NCBI RefSeq assembly: GCF_001949145.1
Contig: NW_019091374.1
Coordinates: 231,336-295,335, forward strand
Source of the DNA: Acanthaster planci
Taxonomy: Eukaryota; Echinodermata; Asteroidea; Valvatida; Acanthasteridae
Length of the DNA: 64,000 nucleotides
Direction of reading: 5' to 3'
Below, piece after piece: positions 47,657-60,300 of the stretch. Within the stretch, counting starts at the first letter, position 1. Each line of letters opens with the position of its first letter. Both the position numbers and the translations under genes were made by a program. The notes beneath the pieces were generated by a model. That model was given only the letters and a program-made list of their open reading frames with translations, did not search any database and was not told the origin of the DNA.

Positions 47657-50600
47657 GTAAGTTTTAATGTGCTCTTGATTGAAATTTGCCATCATGTCCA
47701 CCCCTGAAGTCCATAGACAGGAATAGAAACGCAAAGCTATTTTCACAAAAACTCGAGGATAATAAAATGTGTTAAATGATGTGAAGAAATGTATACTTAC
47801 GTCTACAGACTCAATACCAATTGAAAACTCTCTGTTATTTTATTTTATTTTAACCCGTTATTGAATTCATTGTTTGTGAAAACCTCGGCTTAGGAACACT
47901 ACGGTTAAATTCATTGTCCATGCGTTTGTAATGATATTAAATTTCAAGTGTTTTAAACATCAAACTGCCCCCAAATCCAACCGGATGCTTTCCCAACTTT
48001 AATTCCGTGATAACAAACGTCTCCGAGATGATTTTTACCTGTTTGTGCTGATCCCAGGCTTTGAAATAACGTTTCTCACGCAAGAAATGCAAAATCTGTT
48101 GATGTATTCAAACCTTCGTTAAAAAACATCTCTTTTCATCTTTCCTATAACACTGAACACTGAGTCTCAGCCGTTGGTAAGGGCTTTCGTGATACGTGGC
48201 TGAGTATAATTAAGGAGCCTATACGTAGAATAACTGAACAATACAAATATTGTTATTATATTACTATAATAATTCCAAGCCGTGTGAGGGCAAACGAGTC
48301 AGAATACCATATCCAAAAACGTGCACATGCCTCCCAAGGCTTCAGTGCTATCAACATAATGTGGCTTCGGAAATAAGAACAAATTAAACAATCAACAACC
48401 CGAAAACTGGTATTTAAGAATTGGAAGCGCCAACACTATAGTAACGACATCACCAGTTTCCTATGGGTGGAGGCGGGGATTCCTTCACCGATGAAAGAAA
48501 GACTTGCTGGAAAAATTATCCGTCCCCCACCCCAAACCTGGATACGCCATGGAACGATTCCAGCGAGCATTTTAACTTCTGTTGCTCAGGCCCCTGCCTA
48601 CAGACCTGAAAAAACACAGTAATTGCATGTAATAACCGGAAATCATATCTGCCAATGTACTTTCTGTTTGGATGATTTTTACTCCGTGGGGAATATTCTT
48701 ACCTTCGCGCGTAGTGGCCGGTGTTCCTTCTCGAGTACGATTTTCCTAAACTCTTGATTCATTATCATTAGTCCAAAAGTATTTGTTTTTGTTTAAAGCA
48801 AACGTTCAGTGTTTCGTGCGGTAAACATGGGAGCCAAGGGGAATGTTCGGTATACCAGAGTGTTCGGTATAGCAGTGCTTGGTGTGGCGGCTTTTATCAT
48901 TCTTGTTACGGACTCAGTTCCCCGTGTTACCGGTATTAGGCCTATTTATCCAGCTCGAAAGGGGAGCGGCAAAACGTTTTCTTAGATACACTTTCTATTT
49001 AAATGTACACTCCTCTTCAACGTATGGACACTACCGCGGGGCTGTTGCTGTGACATCATAAAGGGAAGACAAGGTTCACTACAGTGAGGCTTTCCTGTTG
49101 TAGAATCTGAATCTGCGNGTTAATAAGCACTGTATGCTCAGTGCTGTCCGAGAGCTTGCGAAAAAAAACCTCACAAGCTTACTCGGGTGGGACTCGAACC
49201 CACGAAATAGTTTGCGGTACCCGCTGCTTCATTTGACTCGGACCGGCCAGCCGACCCCGGCAAGCTCGGTGGTCGAGTGGTTAAGACATCTGCACTAGTA
49301 AGCAGGAGGTCGGGGGTTCGAGTCCCACCCGAGTAAGCTTGTGAGGTTTTTTTCGCAAGCTCTCGGACAGCACTAAGCGTACAGTGCTTATTAATATACG
49401 TTGGGTACGGGCAAAACCGTTATGTATATAACACACGTTCAGTGTTTCGTGCGGGAAACAAGGGAGCCAAGGGGAATGTTCGGTATACCCGAGTGTTCGG
49501 TATAGCAGTGCTTGGTGTGGCGGCTTTTATCATTCTTGTTACGGACTCAGTTCCCCGTGTTACCGGTATTAGGCCTATTTATCTAGCTCGAAAGGGGAGC
49601 GGCAAAACGTTTTCTTAGATACACTTTCTATTTAAATGTACACTCCTCTTCAACGCATGGACACTACCGCAGGGCTGTTGCTGTGACATCATAAAGGGAA
49701 GACACGGTTCACTACAGTGAGGCTTTCCTGTTGTAGAATCTGAATCTGCTCGCTGAAAGAAAGTTGCTGGCTGGTTTATTCTCCAATCTAGATCTGCCTA
49801 TGAGCAAGTGATCCGTTGTCTCATGGAAGACTGCGGTGCCAGTTGTACACAATATTCTGTACATTTTGTTATGGTCAGGCCAGTATGTAACCTTCGGTCC
49901 AGCTGAGAATTTACCCTAAGGTGTGCACTGTGCAGTACACGAAATGCTCTTTTAAATTTACGTTTCGCATTCTGGCCCTGCTTGTCCGTAGAACGTCAAT
50001 GTACAGTGTATTTTTGGTTCACGGCTCGACGAGAGTAGGTCTGCGCTCCAGACCTCGCTCATGACGCTGTACTAGTTACGGGTTCAGCCAGAGGCTTCGT
50101 TTATCAGCTAAACTACCTCCCCCTGTGTCATGACAATTGAGGTTAGTTTATTTTCTGGCGATTTACCGTAAGTGTGATTTTGCTTGTTCTCCAAACAACT
50201 GCCAGTTCAATGACATGGGCCGAGTTGGACTTCTGGCGGACTACTGGCTGTAGTTCACAATTTCAGGGTACACTCTGCATAAATACATAATAAAACAAAA
50301 TGTCTTCTTTCTGCACCACAATTCTCCACAGTGCCGTTTAGGATCACACTCTAGTGCATAATGTCACCTGCGACGTGTGGCTCCATGCTTCAGTGAATTT
50401 GTATTTGCGGGCATAGCCGTTTGTCAGTACGGCATATTGCGGGGTTGTGTTACCGCGATGCGTGCATGCTTCGTTTGCGCTAAGGAAATGAGATACATCT
50501 GAACGTTGGTGGCAGCACCCCTTCCCTCAGTTGACACAATGACAAATCACAGGCTGATAAATCTGACCTCATTGCTCTTGACGATTTACTGAATTTACCG

Positions 50601-53600
50601 TGGTTGCCCACTACCCAGTCATGAACGTCTCAGTGTTGCCACACGCCTCTATACATAGCTCTGGACTGACACGTTTGCGCTATCTGTTTGACAGAGCTTC
50701 CGTCATTAAGCTGAGCCAGGCGCGAGTATCATTACTGCTAGGCGCAGTAAAGTCAGATAAGCCCCACCAAGATGACTACAGACCATGACACTCCGTAAGG
50801 ACGTCCTTTCTGGTTCTCATGTCTTTTTTGGCTTAGAGTAAGTTAGGTAGGTCGAACCGTACAAAAATATATTACATTCGAATTAAAAATAAATAACATG
50901 GTGCTCAACATGCATTGTTCTGAACAACCACTTTGGGCGCAAGTTACACAAAATGAAAAAAAGGAACAAAGTTTTCGACCTACATAGCCATTACCGTTTA
51001 TCAAATAAAGGACATGATCAGCTTACGTTTGCCGTGCTCAGACCCTGCATCGTCCGTTTTCCTGCCTGTCCAGTAATTCTCTTGAATCTTAGATAAGCTC
51101 ATAGGTTCTGTTTCTTTAAAAATAAATCAGGGGATAATCTTTAGGACTCAACTTAATCTGCAAATATGTTTCAACGGTGATCACCGCCGCTATGATGTAC
51201 TCATATTAGTCCGTGGGCTTGGTAAAGCTCCAACGAATCTCGACAACTGACAGTCCTTGGTACAAGTCGTGCCCTAAACAGGAAGGAAGATGTTAAACAA
51301 AATCAGGGAAGTAGTCTCTCAGTAGGCTTCTAAGTGGTATCTCATTCAACTTACATTCACTTGCATTTAGCATATTTGTTTGAAGGGGACAATCCTTCAA
51401 CCCGGCCAAACCTGAATGATGTTAACCAAGCTTGACACATTGGGTGTTCATGAATACATATTTTCAGAGGATGTTCAAGGTTGCCATGGAAACTAATTGA
51501 GCATAGCAAGAGAGCCAAATAATTGGCCTAATGCACCTTGACTTTTCTCAATTAAGCTTTTCAGAATTGTTGCCAGTCGTGTTTCAACCCATAGCTTTAA
51601 ATGATGCCCTAGTAACCTCAAAAAGGCGATAAGACAGCGATTTTGAGACTAAAAGGTCTTAAATTCAACTTGAAATTCAAAACGATGATGTCCGGACACG
51701 GGACACAAAATTGGGCATCTCTCACCAAAGTGGCTAACCTTTAACGAATACATCTCAGTAATTCTCAACTGAAGTGAATTTGTGATTCTTCCTTGAGGTT
51801 GAAAAGATGTAATTTTCCTACCTTGTTCCACTCCCAGGAAGTTAATGTTTTATATTCATGAGTGTGTCTTGAGCAAAGAGCTATGAGTCAGTTCCTGCTT
51901 GCTTACTCCCCTTCGTGCTCATCCATTTGCTCGCTTGCTTGCGTGCACTTTACTTTGAAACCGGGGAAGCAACAGGCCCTAGCTGATTCGTGCAATTCAC
52001 AAACCGTAAGAGCGAACCCCACAGAGTAAATCGTTGTCAGAAATCAATGAATCGTGGTGCGCTCTCAACACCCTCTGGAGGGTTTACTGAGTAAACAGGC
52101 TTTTACTCGGAATAAAAACTGCCTTTTGGGTTTGTCCGTTTGTTTTGCACAAATCCCATTGGATGACGTGCTATCCGTTCAAACTTGGAAGATTTGTAGA
52201 CCATCATCCGAAGATTCTGGCCGAATCCTGGCGTCACAATGGCGTCATCAGGATTCACGCGAGAGGCTGACACGGATGAAATTTTGGGGGCAATAAATCT
52301 CCGGGAGATCCATGTGGAATGACAACTTATGGACCTGAACTGGGAAGTGTTATGCGTGAGAACGGGTATTGCCATGGTGGCCTGTTATGCCAAGAACAAA
52401 ACAAGTGATGACAATTTCATCTCTTTATGTACTGTTCCTCCAAAGACATATAAAAGGAAATTCATTTTAAAAATTGGACAATTTTTGCAACACATTTACA
52501 GATATTGACCATAAGCACTTCTTTCGCAACTCAACTCATTGTTTTAAAGTTCGAAATAGCGACGTCATCGGGGCGGAGTTTTTTTTTGCAGGAAGAATTT
52601 AGAACTGATTCTTTTTTCTGCTCGAGTAAGCTCCTTCAATCAGTACATATCCAATAAAAACTGTGCTGCATAAACAACGGAAGAAACTATAGATTTTCCG
52701 ATGGCAACATTAAAAATTAAATGACGTATCTTTTTATCGTGAATTAGCAGATCCACGAGAAGCCCCCCCCCTTAATGATTTAAACCCCACTGTTAGGGCC
52801 GGGTCCAAAAGTGGCTTCCACGTTGTGGGAATTCCAAGTCAGCGGATAAAGCTAAATATAATTTCTTCATTTCACAAAGACAAAAAGACGAGAGCCTTTG
52901 GGCTTATGATCTGTATACAAGATAGCACAACACATTACGTTGGAAGGCCAACCGTGAATGAAGTGCGGTGGCTTTGAGACAGTCCCGTCATTGTCAGTGA
53001 GCTATGTGACAAAAACTTACCCTTAAGAAGCTCAGACTTACCATGGCCAGGAGGCATTCATACATTGTCAATGCGTGAAAAGTTTTTCACTAATTCAAAA
53101 GCCTCATTTAGAGAGATAGAACGAAGAATATTGGTCCAAATCCTGTCAACAAACTTGTTATCTAGCGATGGAACGAAATATGCGTGCTCAGTGCATGAAC
53201 TCCCAGAAAAACCCCTAATTTGCCATTTGTCAAGGAAGTTTCGTTTGCCGAAACCTGAAAGGAGAGAGGTTTACTTCTGGAAGTATTAACTTGACTTACT
53301 TCACTTAATCTTCTCCATCCCCTCTTAAACTGTTGATTGAATTTGTAGGGAAAGGAGCACAACACTCTCAAGCGTCAACAGAGGTTCGGACCCTCTCCCA
53401 ATTTTTAGCTCGAAATCCACTTTGCTCAAGGGGTTTCCCTAGTTTAACGAATCATTCCAATATAATGAAAACAGACAGTGGATGGTTTGAACATGGGAAC
53501 TCAAAGATGCATCTGCCTTTTTCTTGTGTACTTCTCTATCACGTGAAGTCAAAGATACGCGTATATATTATTCAAAGTCAAAGATACAATGTACATTTTT

Positions 53601-54378
53601 CTTATTTATTATCATGGAAAGTCAGAGACACGTCTAGATTTTTCTACTACTATATCAACAAAACTTGATAGTGTAAACTCAGATTTGCTCAAGTCTAATC
53701 AAGTCTGAAGGCATAGATTCTACAGCCAAGTTTCAAGTAAAAACACTGCAAGTCTATTCAACAATTTATTTCAATAAATTCATCATCCTGCGGTAAATCA
53801 CCCCTGCAGGTCGATATTTTGCCTGTAAGGTATATCATAACCCTGATGGGATTGCCGTTATCTTAACAAGTCCGATGGCACTTCAAGAGCTCCGTAAGAA
53901 CTAGTGTCAAAACATCATTTTCAAACCATCCAAACTTCCCCTATATACGCACATGCTCCAGAGATCGCTCGTATTCCCGCTGACATCAGGTGCAGGGCAG
54001 GTCTTCTAGCTGTTCCCAAAATCGAAACCCCTTGATCCCGACAACTACAGCAAAACTAATGAGGACAATAATACATGTGTGTTCTATATATGCCCTCAGG
54101 GGTTCCAATAGGGTATATAAAAATACACACGATAACTGGAACCTGAAATAAGAAAAAAACCTTATTATACGCCTGTAATTATTAAAACAAAATAACACCA
54201 GTCCACAGCAAATGACCAGAAACGGAAGTCTGAGTTTTGTTTTTTGATCCACTTACAGGGAACGTCACCATGGAAACCGGCTACTTGTGCGTTGAGGACG
54301 GTCGATGGATCAGGCTTGAGCGGGTGTGTGACGGGCTGCCGGACTGTGGACGCCTAGCAGACGACGAAGCATTCTGCC
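47560..54378 (+). CDS. Secreted or membrane protein with LDL-receptor class A module, 5' partial gene model
   Basis: Two plus-strand exons, 47560-47656 and 54259-54378, are joined by a 6.6-kb intron. Exon 1 ends in phase 1 and exon 2 begins in phase 1, so they splice in frame, and exon 2 also ends in phase 1, the usual symmetric phase of LDLa modules. The encoded start is a signal-peptide-like segment followed by the LDLa module from about residue 30. LDLa modules bind ligands outside the cell in lipoprotein receptors, proteases and some GPCRs; which class this is cannot be told, as later exons are not found in the window. The model is inferred from phase and signal logic; an intervening exon could have been missed. 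Confidence 0.55.
48802..49116 (+). repeat. Direct repeat unit 1 (315 bp)
   Basis: This unit recurs at 49435-49749 with a constant offset of 633 bp, no indels and only a handful of substitutions. The copy ends two bases before the N at 49118, where the inverted SINE pair begins. Confidence 0.95.
49118..49118. other. Undefined base (N) at a repeat junction
   Basis: A single N exactly between direct repeat unit 1 and the inverted SINE pair, a place where an assembler or a sequencing reaction through a hairpin would struggle. Confidence 0.9.
49121..49255 (-). mobile_element. SINE-like tRNA-derived repeat, left (minus-strand) copy
   Basis: Read on the minus strand it contains box B GGGTTCGAGTCCC, CACCCGAGTAAGCTTGTGAG and CGCAAGCTCTCGGACAGCAC, the same as the right copy. 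Its tRNA-like head differs (CCGCAAACTATTTC before box B). It is truncated at the tail side next to the N at 49118. Confidence 0.7.
49262..49432 (+). mobile_element. SINE-like tRNA-derived repeat, right (plus-strand) copy
   Basis: Box A TGGTCGAGTGG (49270-49280) and box B GGTTCGAGTCC (49315-49325) are spaced as in a tRNA, with an imperfect cloverleaf. An unrelated body (AGCTCTCGGACAGCAC) and a tail ending TACGGGCAAAACCGTTATG then follow. It is inverted against the left copy; arms 49121-49203 and 49314-49393 are near-perfect complements. Confidence 0.75.
49435..49749 (+). repeat. Direct repeat unit 2 (315 bp)
   Basis: The near-identical partner of 48802-49116. It starts directly after the tail of the right SINE-like copy and continues into single-copy sequence after 49749. 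Confidence 0.95.
54259..54378 (+). CDS. LDL-receptor class A exon
   Basis: 120 bp, phase 1 to phase 1, acceptor ACTTACAG and donor GTAAGT. Encodes METGYLCVEDGRWIRLERVC then DGLPDCGRLADDEAFC. The CDGxxDC...DDE...C core with its calcium-binding acidic residues is intact. The position normally holding the third cysteine (GxCI) is Trp (GRWI). With the Cys at the end of exon 1 the module has five cysteines rather than six. Confidence 0.78.
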
Positions 54379-57300
54379 GTAAGTGGCGTCCCATCCCTTG
54401 CCTAGAGCCTTGTCTATTTTTCCTGCATTCCCTCGAAGTGCTCTTCATCTGCAGCTGGTGGGAATCCGCCCGCCTTAACTCATCCGCTATCCCTAAGAAG
54501 ACTTAATTGAAATTGAGTTTATTGACAGCCAACCTTATTGAACAACCTTAGTTGCAATCAAGTTGGTCCAAGGGTTTCGTAATAAGTATCCTCATTATGG
54601 CCACGAGTGAACCTTTGGTTTTTTTTTTACCAAGGTAAGATACTATACGTATTAGCAGTGAGCTCGCACCAATTTTTGATAGGAAGTCGTCTCTGTGAGC
54701 TCAACAATACGTGCTCCCTCTCTTTAACATTACCATACAACACCAATCAATTCTAACTTTGAAATTAAGATTAACAAAGAGCCACCCATCATGGAACTTT
54801 GATTGGGGTACAAATTACTTACAAAATACACTGTTTGATTAAGAGTGAAAGTTCGCTGCGATAGTAACGTTTGTGCTTTATGGAAATCACCTTTTGTCTG
54901 CTTAGTAAGAAATAACGCTCATGTGGTTTCAAAAGATGTCACGGGAGATAACGGTCTATGTGGCACGTAACGTGTTATAATTATATTGCTAGGACGGCGA
55001 TAGAACGGAATCTAGTACAGGAAATACGTACACCATATAATGCCAACACGGCGCACGTCATTTAGTACAATAAGATATGCAGTGCGCTTGGAGATACTCT
55101 TATGGATTTTGGGGTAAAGCCTGGTTTCCATATGGTCGTTTGTAACGCAGACGGTCTACAAGACGTCAAGATGCAGACAGTCGCGGAAGAGACGATGCAC
55201 GATCGACGTGATTCCAACAAAATGGCGCCCGAAATTCGGAAAATTTGCGAAACAAATGCCTTTTTTAGGTGGCAATGTTGCATCTTTAAGCCTAACTGAT
55301 ACTCCAGTTTGATGTAAATTGTTAATGGTCAACTATTTTGTTGACGATTGCCGCTGCCCATGCTAGTAATTAGGACAAAATGGACAAAATGACTGGTACT
55401 AAGTGAGCTAGAGGAACATTGTTGTACACCTGTCATGCAACCGTGCATGTTCGTATAGGCCTACTCTGCGACTCGTTGCAGACGGTCGGCAAAGTTCAAT
55501 CTGGCTAAAGTTTGCTGAGCGTTCGCGGGCTGATTGGCGTTGTCGGCGATACCTTCGTTTGACATGTTTCCTTATGTCTGCGTTTCAGTTTGCGTCTTGA
55601 TTGCGTTGCTCTCTGCGTTTCTTGCGTCGAAATAGAAACCAGGCTTTATGAAGCCAAGGCGATATTTCAGACAGGCAAGGTCTCTGGAAATCAAAGCGCC
55701 TGACACGCTGATTTAATGTCCCTCGCTAGTGGCCCATTGCGCGTTCTGCGCCATCTCACGTAGTGCCGGTACGTGCTACACGAGTAGTTGGGGGGGGGGG
55801 AGGTTCAGTCTGGTACAGTTTGACCTTTGCCCTAGAAATAGGAAAAGGTCACATGAATATGCATAAGCATAATAATTATGATCATATTGATATGAATATT
55901 GGAATGAGTTAATATGGTACAAGTTGACTAAAGGATGAATACGAATGAGGAAACCGTCAGAAAGGCTGGTACAAGTTGACCTAAGGATGAATAGGAATAT
56001 GGAATAGCATAGGGTCAGAAATTTGGGAACACATTGACCGTTTCTATGAAATTATGGCACAACAGGATGAAATATGATGATAAAAATAGACGATGAGTCA
56101 TAGAAATGTCATGTCATGGAAAAAAACTCGCTGGCCCACCAGGAGGTCCAGAAGTGATTCGAACCAATAGGATCATGTTTTCAAAAATCGATCAGTCAAT
56201 CTGTCGATGCCCTTAGCGGGTAATCGTTCCTCATTTATCATACATCGAATTTGTCCTGTTCTTAATCATAATCTCGGGAATGATTTGGCTCAGCGCAACT
56301 CTGGTATACTCAGGCCTGAACCTCGTGTCATTTTAGTGGGTGAAAAACAGAGTTAAAGGTCCGATTAGACAACAATGACGGATTTCTTCTATTATGTAGC
56401 GGGGATTTCGCTCTTTCTATTGCTTGGAGATGGGCGCTAGTTCCGAAGGTCATCCCAGAGTTCTTTTCAAGAGGTTAATAAAATACAGTGATCACTATGC
56501 AGTGTTGAAAAAATTAATAAAGCATATTTGTTGCCGTGTGTGGGTATATGCTGTGGTATTTTTAGAATTTCAGCGACGACCCTGCGAGTTTTATGCAAAG
56601 ATAGCCCTTGTGAGTTTTTATGTTTATTTCGTGAACAGCTTTCCTTAGATTTTGGGTGGTGATACTTGGGGAGCCTACACAAAGGACCTGCAAAGACAAG
56701 TCTATTTGCGCTGTCCGGCAAGCTATGCGCGGTCTATACTGTGGATGGAATCGTTCCATACTGCGGTTCTAAGATAGCTTGCTACAAGTTGCTAATTTGC
56801 CTCGAGGCAGCAGGCAAGGCCGCAACATCAGGTGAATCTGGGAAACAAGCTTCCCCTGCTCTATGCAGTGAAAGTGGTGGAGGCAAACATGTAGGTTTGG
56901 GTGCGTGTGTACTGTTAAACTCCCGGTCGATGCATGGATGGAGAAGGTGGCACTTTTGAAGCGCCATTGCTAATTTTTATCTAAAAGGCCCTCAGTAAAG
57001 CTGGACTTGGCACACCCGCGTCCTTCCTCTACTTTTCAGGAGCAACTGGTATCAATCATGACTAGAAGGCTAGTCTGACAGAGGAAAAGGCTCACCAGAA
57101 CGGTTCGATGTGAACACGTACCGTGCACGCCGTGCCCGCAAGGCGGGTATGTTGACAGCCTGCCGAGCCCGAGGCGAGCTCAGCACCGACGGTAATTTTG
57201 CTTGTGGGAGGGGTGGCGCGTGACTTCCTTCCCGATAGAATCGTTACCGTGTCGACGGGCACCGAATAAAGTCTCAGGGGCTTAACCAGATGAAATTAAC

Positions 57301-60300
57301 ATGAGCCTGGGAGGAGGGTTGCGGAGCACTAGGTGCAGCTCCCTCGTCCCCAGTGATGGCACTTTAGGTCTACTGATTGTATTCTGCCAAACGCTGACAG
57401 AGAGAGATGGGGGCATACTGCTCCCTGGGTACAGTTGAGCGGACTTGGCTCCAAGTCTCGTGTCATCTGCGGCACTGCCTGGCTCCGGAAGCTTACGTTT
57501 GTTTTCTAAAATAAATTGCTTTCAAACCTTTGCAAATTGATCCATGAAATCAGATTAAACAAATTGCAGATAGAAGGGTGAATTTGCCAAATGTCAGAGA
57601 TTGACGCTAAGAACAAAACGTTAAGATTTATTTTCCATGTTTTTTTCTTTCTTTTTTTTTCCTTTTGCTATGTCGTGATTTCCTGTCTTGACCGTATCAG
57701 AAAGAAAGACCGACTGCTTAATTGAGAAAATAGGACAGCATTTCCAAGGGAATTGTCTTTGAAAGTACTGTTCCACTTGTTAGGAGAAACGATTAGATAT
57801 AACCAGGTGTTCGTGGGTTTTGCCTACACTTTGTTTGGTGAAAACGTTGCCCTTTGAAAATAACTCCACGAAGGTGACTGGCGTTCGGGAGACATCTTTC
57901 ATGAAGCTGAATTTGGAGTGTATTCTTAATTGAAAGACAGAAACGTTTGGTCAAAATCTGGATTTTTATAATAATAAGTAATTATGGAGTCATTTTGGAA
58001 CTGAGGCCAAAGAAGTAGTGGGTTGGGTTGTAGAAGATTCTATGGGTAGAGAAAGTTTTTTGTCACACTCTGTATAGCCATATCTTACTTGATATAGCAC
58101 TGTAGTTGTTTTTGTAAGGAGAACACGTCAAGCTCGAGCCGTGTTTGGATCTTTTGAGTGTAAGTGTGCTGTTAATATTCCTCTGATGAGGTTACGGATG
58201 AATTTTTCTAGCACTTTCTTTTGTTGCTTTACTGACAACCGAAACTGAACGTGAGGACTATTTGTAAATAGCGTTTTATACCCAGGCGAAATGTACGGGC
58301 CGAGAATCGTGTGCCGTGTGTGTACGTTATCAAGGCGTGTATTCATGTAAATAATCGAACATGAAAACAAAATTAAAACTAAAAGAGGATTTTTGATTGT
58401 TCCAATCTACGCGAATATCAAGTTTGGGAAACATGGCTGTAAGCCCACTGTAATGTTTACTGAAAAGGCCCAGGGTGTGTTAAGCTTCTCGGATTGCTGT
58501 TTGGTGTTGGTGACGGGTTTGATCTAAGAAAAAACGACACGCAGAGCAATCATTCTGACGGATTACTTCGCACCGCAAATCCCTATTTGCTCAGGTAAAG
58601 GCGATAGCTTGTTATGTGACCTAATTCCCGTGGGCTTGTCTAGAAGCTCCGGAGAGCTGAAAGTTCGAATATGAGTCTGGATGCGGCTTTCCTTGGCAAG
58701 TCTTGAGAACCCAGCCGGGTTTGTGACTGTTGGCCGCCCGAGATATCTCCATTTTCACTGAGAGGCCTTTGGGAAATCAGCACTGGCAGAGTGGTCTCCC
58801 CAGTGAATAATGCATGTTGCTATTAGATTAAAAGTCAATTTTCGGCCACACCAACAAGTTGACGGGAGCAGGACTGGAGTCAGTGAGCTAGTTAATATTC
58901 TGTACACTTGTACTTTGTTTTATCCGTTGCTGTTCCAGATTCAAAGATATCCCGCCCAAATAAAACCAGAAGCCTTATTATAAGAGAGTCATTGATTTTT
59001 GTGAGTCGATTTACTTTGAAGAAGTAACTCGAGTCGAGTCATTCGGTCTAGAAGGCTGAGTCGAGCAAACTTGGCTCATTTTCAAGTGAAGCAAGGGGGA
59101 CTATTCCACCCCCCCGTGATTTTTGTTGGTTTTGAAATGTGAACAAAGGAACATTTGGAGATTATTTATCGATTTTCCTTAAGTTCTTCAAGCTTGTAAA
59201 ATGCCCAGAATTTAGCCTCACGGATAAGAAAGACCACAAAGGTACACGTAAACAATTTGTCCCCCCCAAAACAAGTGCCCGCTCGATAATTTGGTTCTTA
59301 ATTTGCCCATGGTCGCTTGGAGTAACTGATGATGTTTTCGAACACCATCTAAAAATGAACGGGAGATAAAGGATGTGTTGAGTAAAAGAAGCATGCAGTA
59401 CACATTCAACTCAACTCGTTTTATAACATATTACTCTGTATTACAACAGTACAAACATCTAAATACTTCTTTTTACTGGAAACGACAAGAACGTGGTAAT
59501 TCTTTTATTCTTAATAAAATTATTTCATCAATAATATTAGAGGGCGCTGATTTGCTTTTGTCACACACGGCACTCTTTTTCAAAAGAGCATAACAAAACG
59601 AATAAAATCTCGTCTTTCAAATTCACCTGTTAACAAAATTAAAGCATAAAAATATTGGCCATTTCTATTGTCCATAGAAGTTGCTGAACAGGTACAAAGC
59701 GGGACGCAGTGCCAAAATGTATAAAAGCGTGGTTATATTTGTACACAGAGCTATGGAGACACAACTGTCAAGCCTTAAATGACATCGTGCTTTGGCTCGT
59801 CGTACTTTCGCTACATCACAATATGAGGGATTGTGCATGGACTGTGAGCACATATTATTACTTCGTCATGCAGTAGATTTATATTGTAATCTTTGAAACA
59901 ATCTTATTCACTCTCTGTCAACATGAGCAAAAAAGACTGCCCCTAAACTAGACAGTTGTGCATATCATATATGCACTTTCACTCGTTCAGGATGTGTGAA
60001 TTTTTTTCAGCTTCCTATAAGCTTTAAAAGAATGAAGAACAGTCATTTTAGCCCCATACTGAGAGCTTTCAATTTTAGCCAACAACACTTCCTTGTATTG
60101 GTTCAATGATGTGTTTTAAAAAGGTTTACCCCTTTATTTTACATGTACACCCTTAAAAAAAAGTAAACGGTTCCAACGACATAAATATATTTTTAAATGT
60201 TATCAAAAATACAGTATTTTTCAAACACATTTTAAATAACTCTTAGAAGGGATATGATTTTCGGGACAAGATAATTTACTCAGATGGAAAGTTTGTTTCT

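Larger units (their letters stand above)
47657..54258. other. Intron 1 of the LDLa gene model
   Basis: Apart from the duplicated block and SINE pair at 48.8-49.75 kb, I see no exon with recognisable protein similarity. No further CDG...DC type LDLa exon was found on the plus strand. Confidence 0.5.

Noticed and set aside
49264-49337. Possible functional tRNA gene with box A and box B
   Set aside because: The acceptor and anticodon stems pair only in part, the anticodon loop is of wrong length, and the sequence continues into a repeated body and tail with an inverted partner nearby. A tRNA-derived SINE explains it better.
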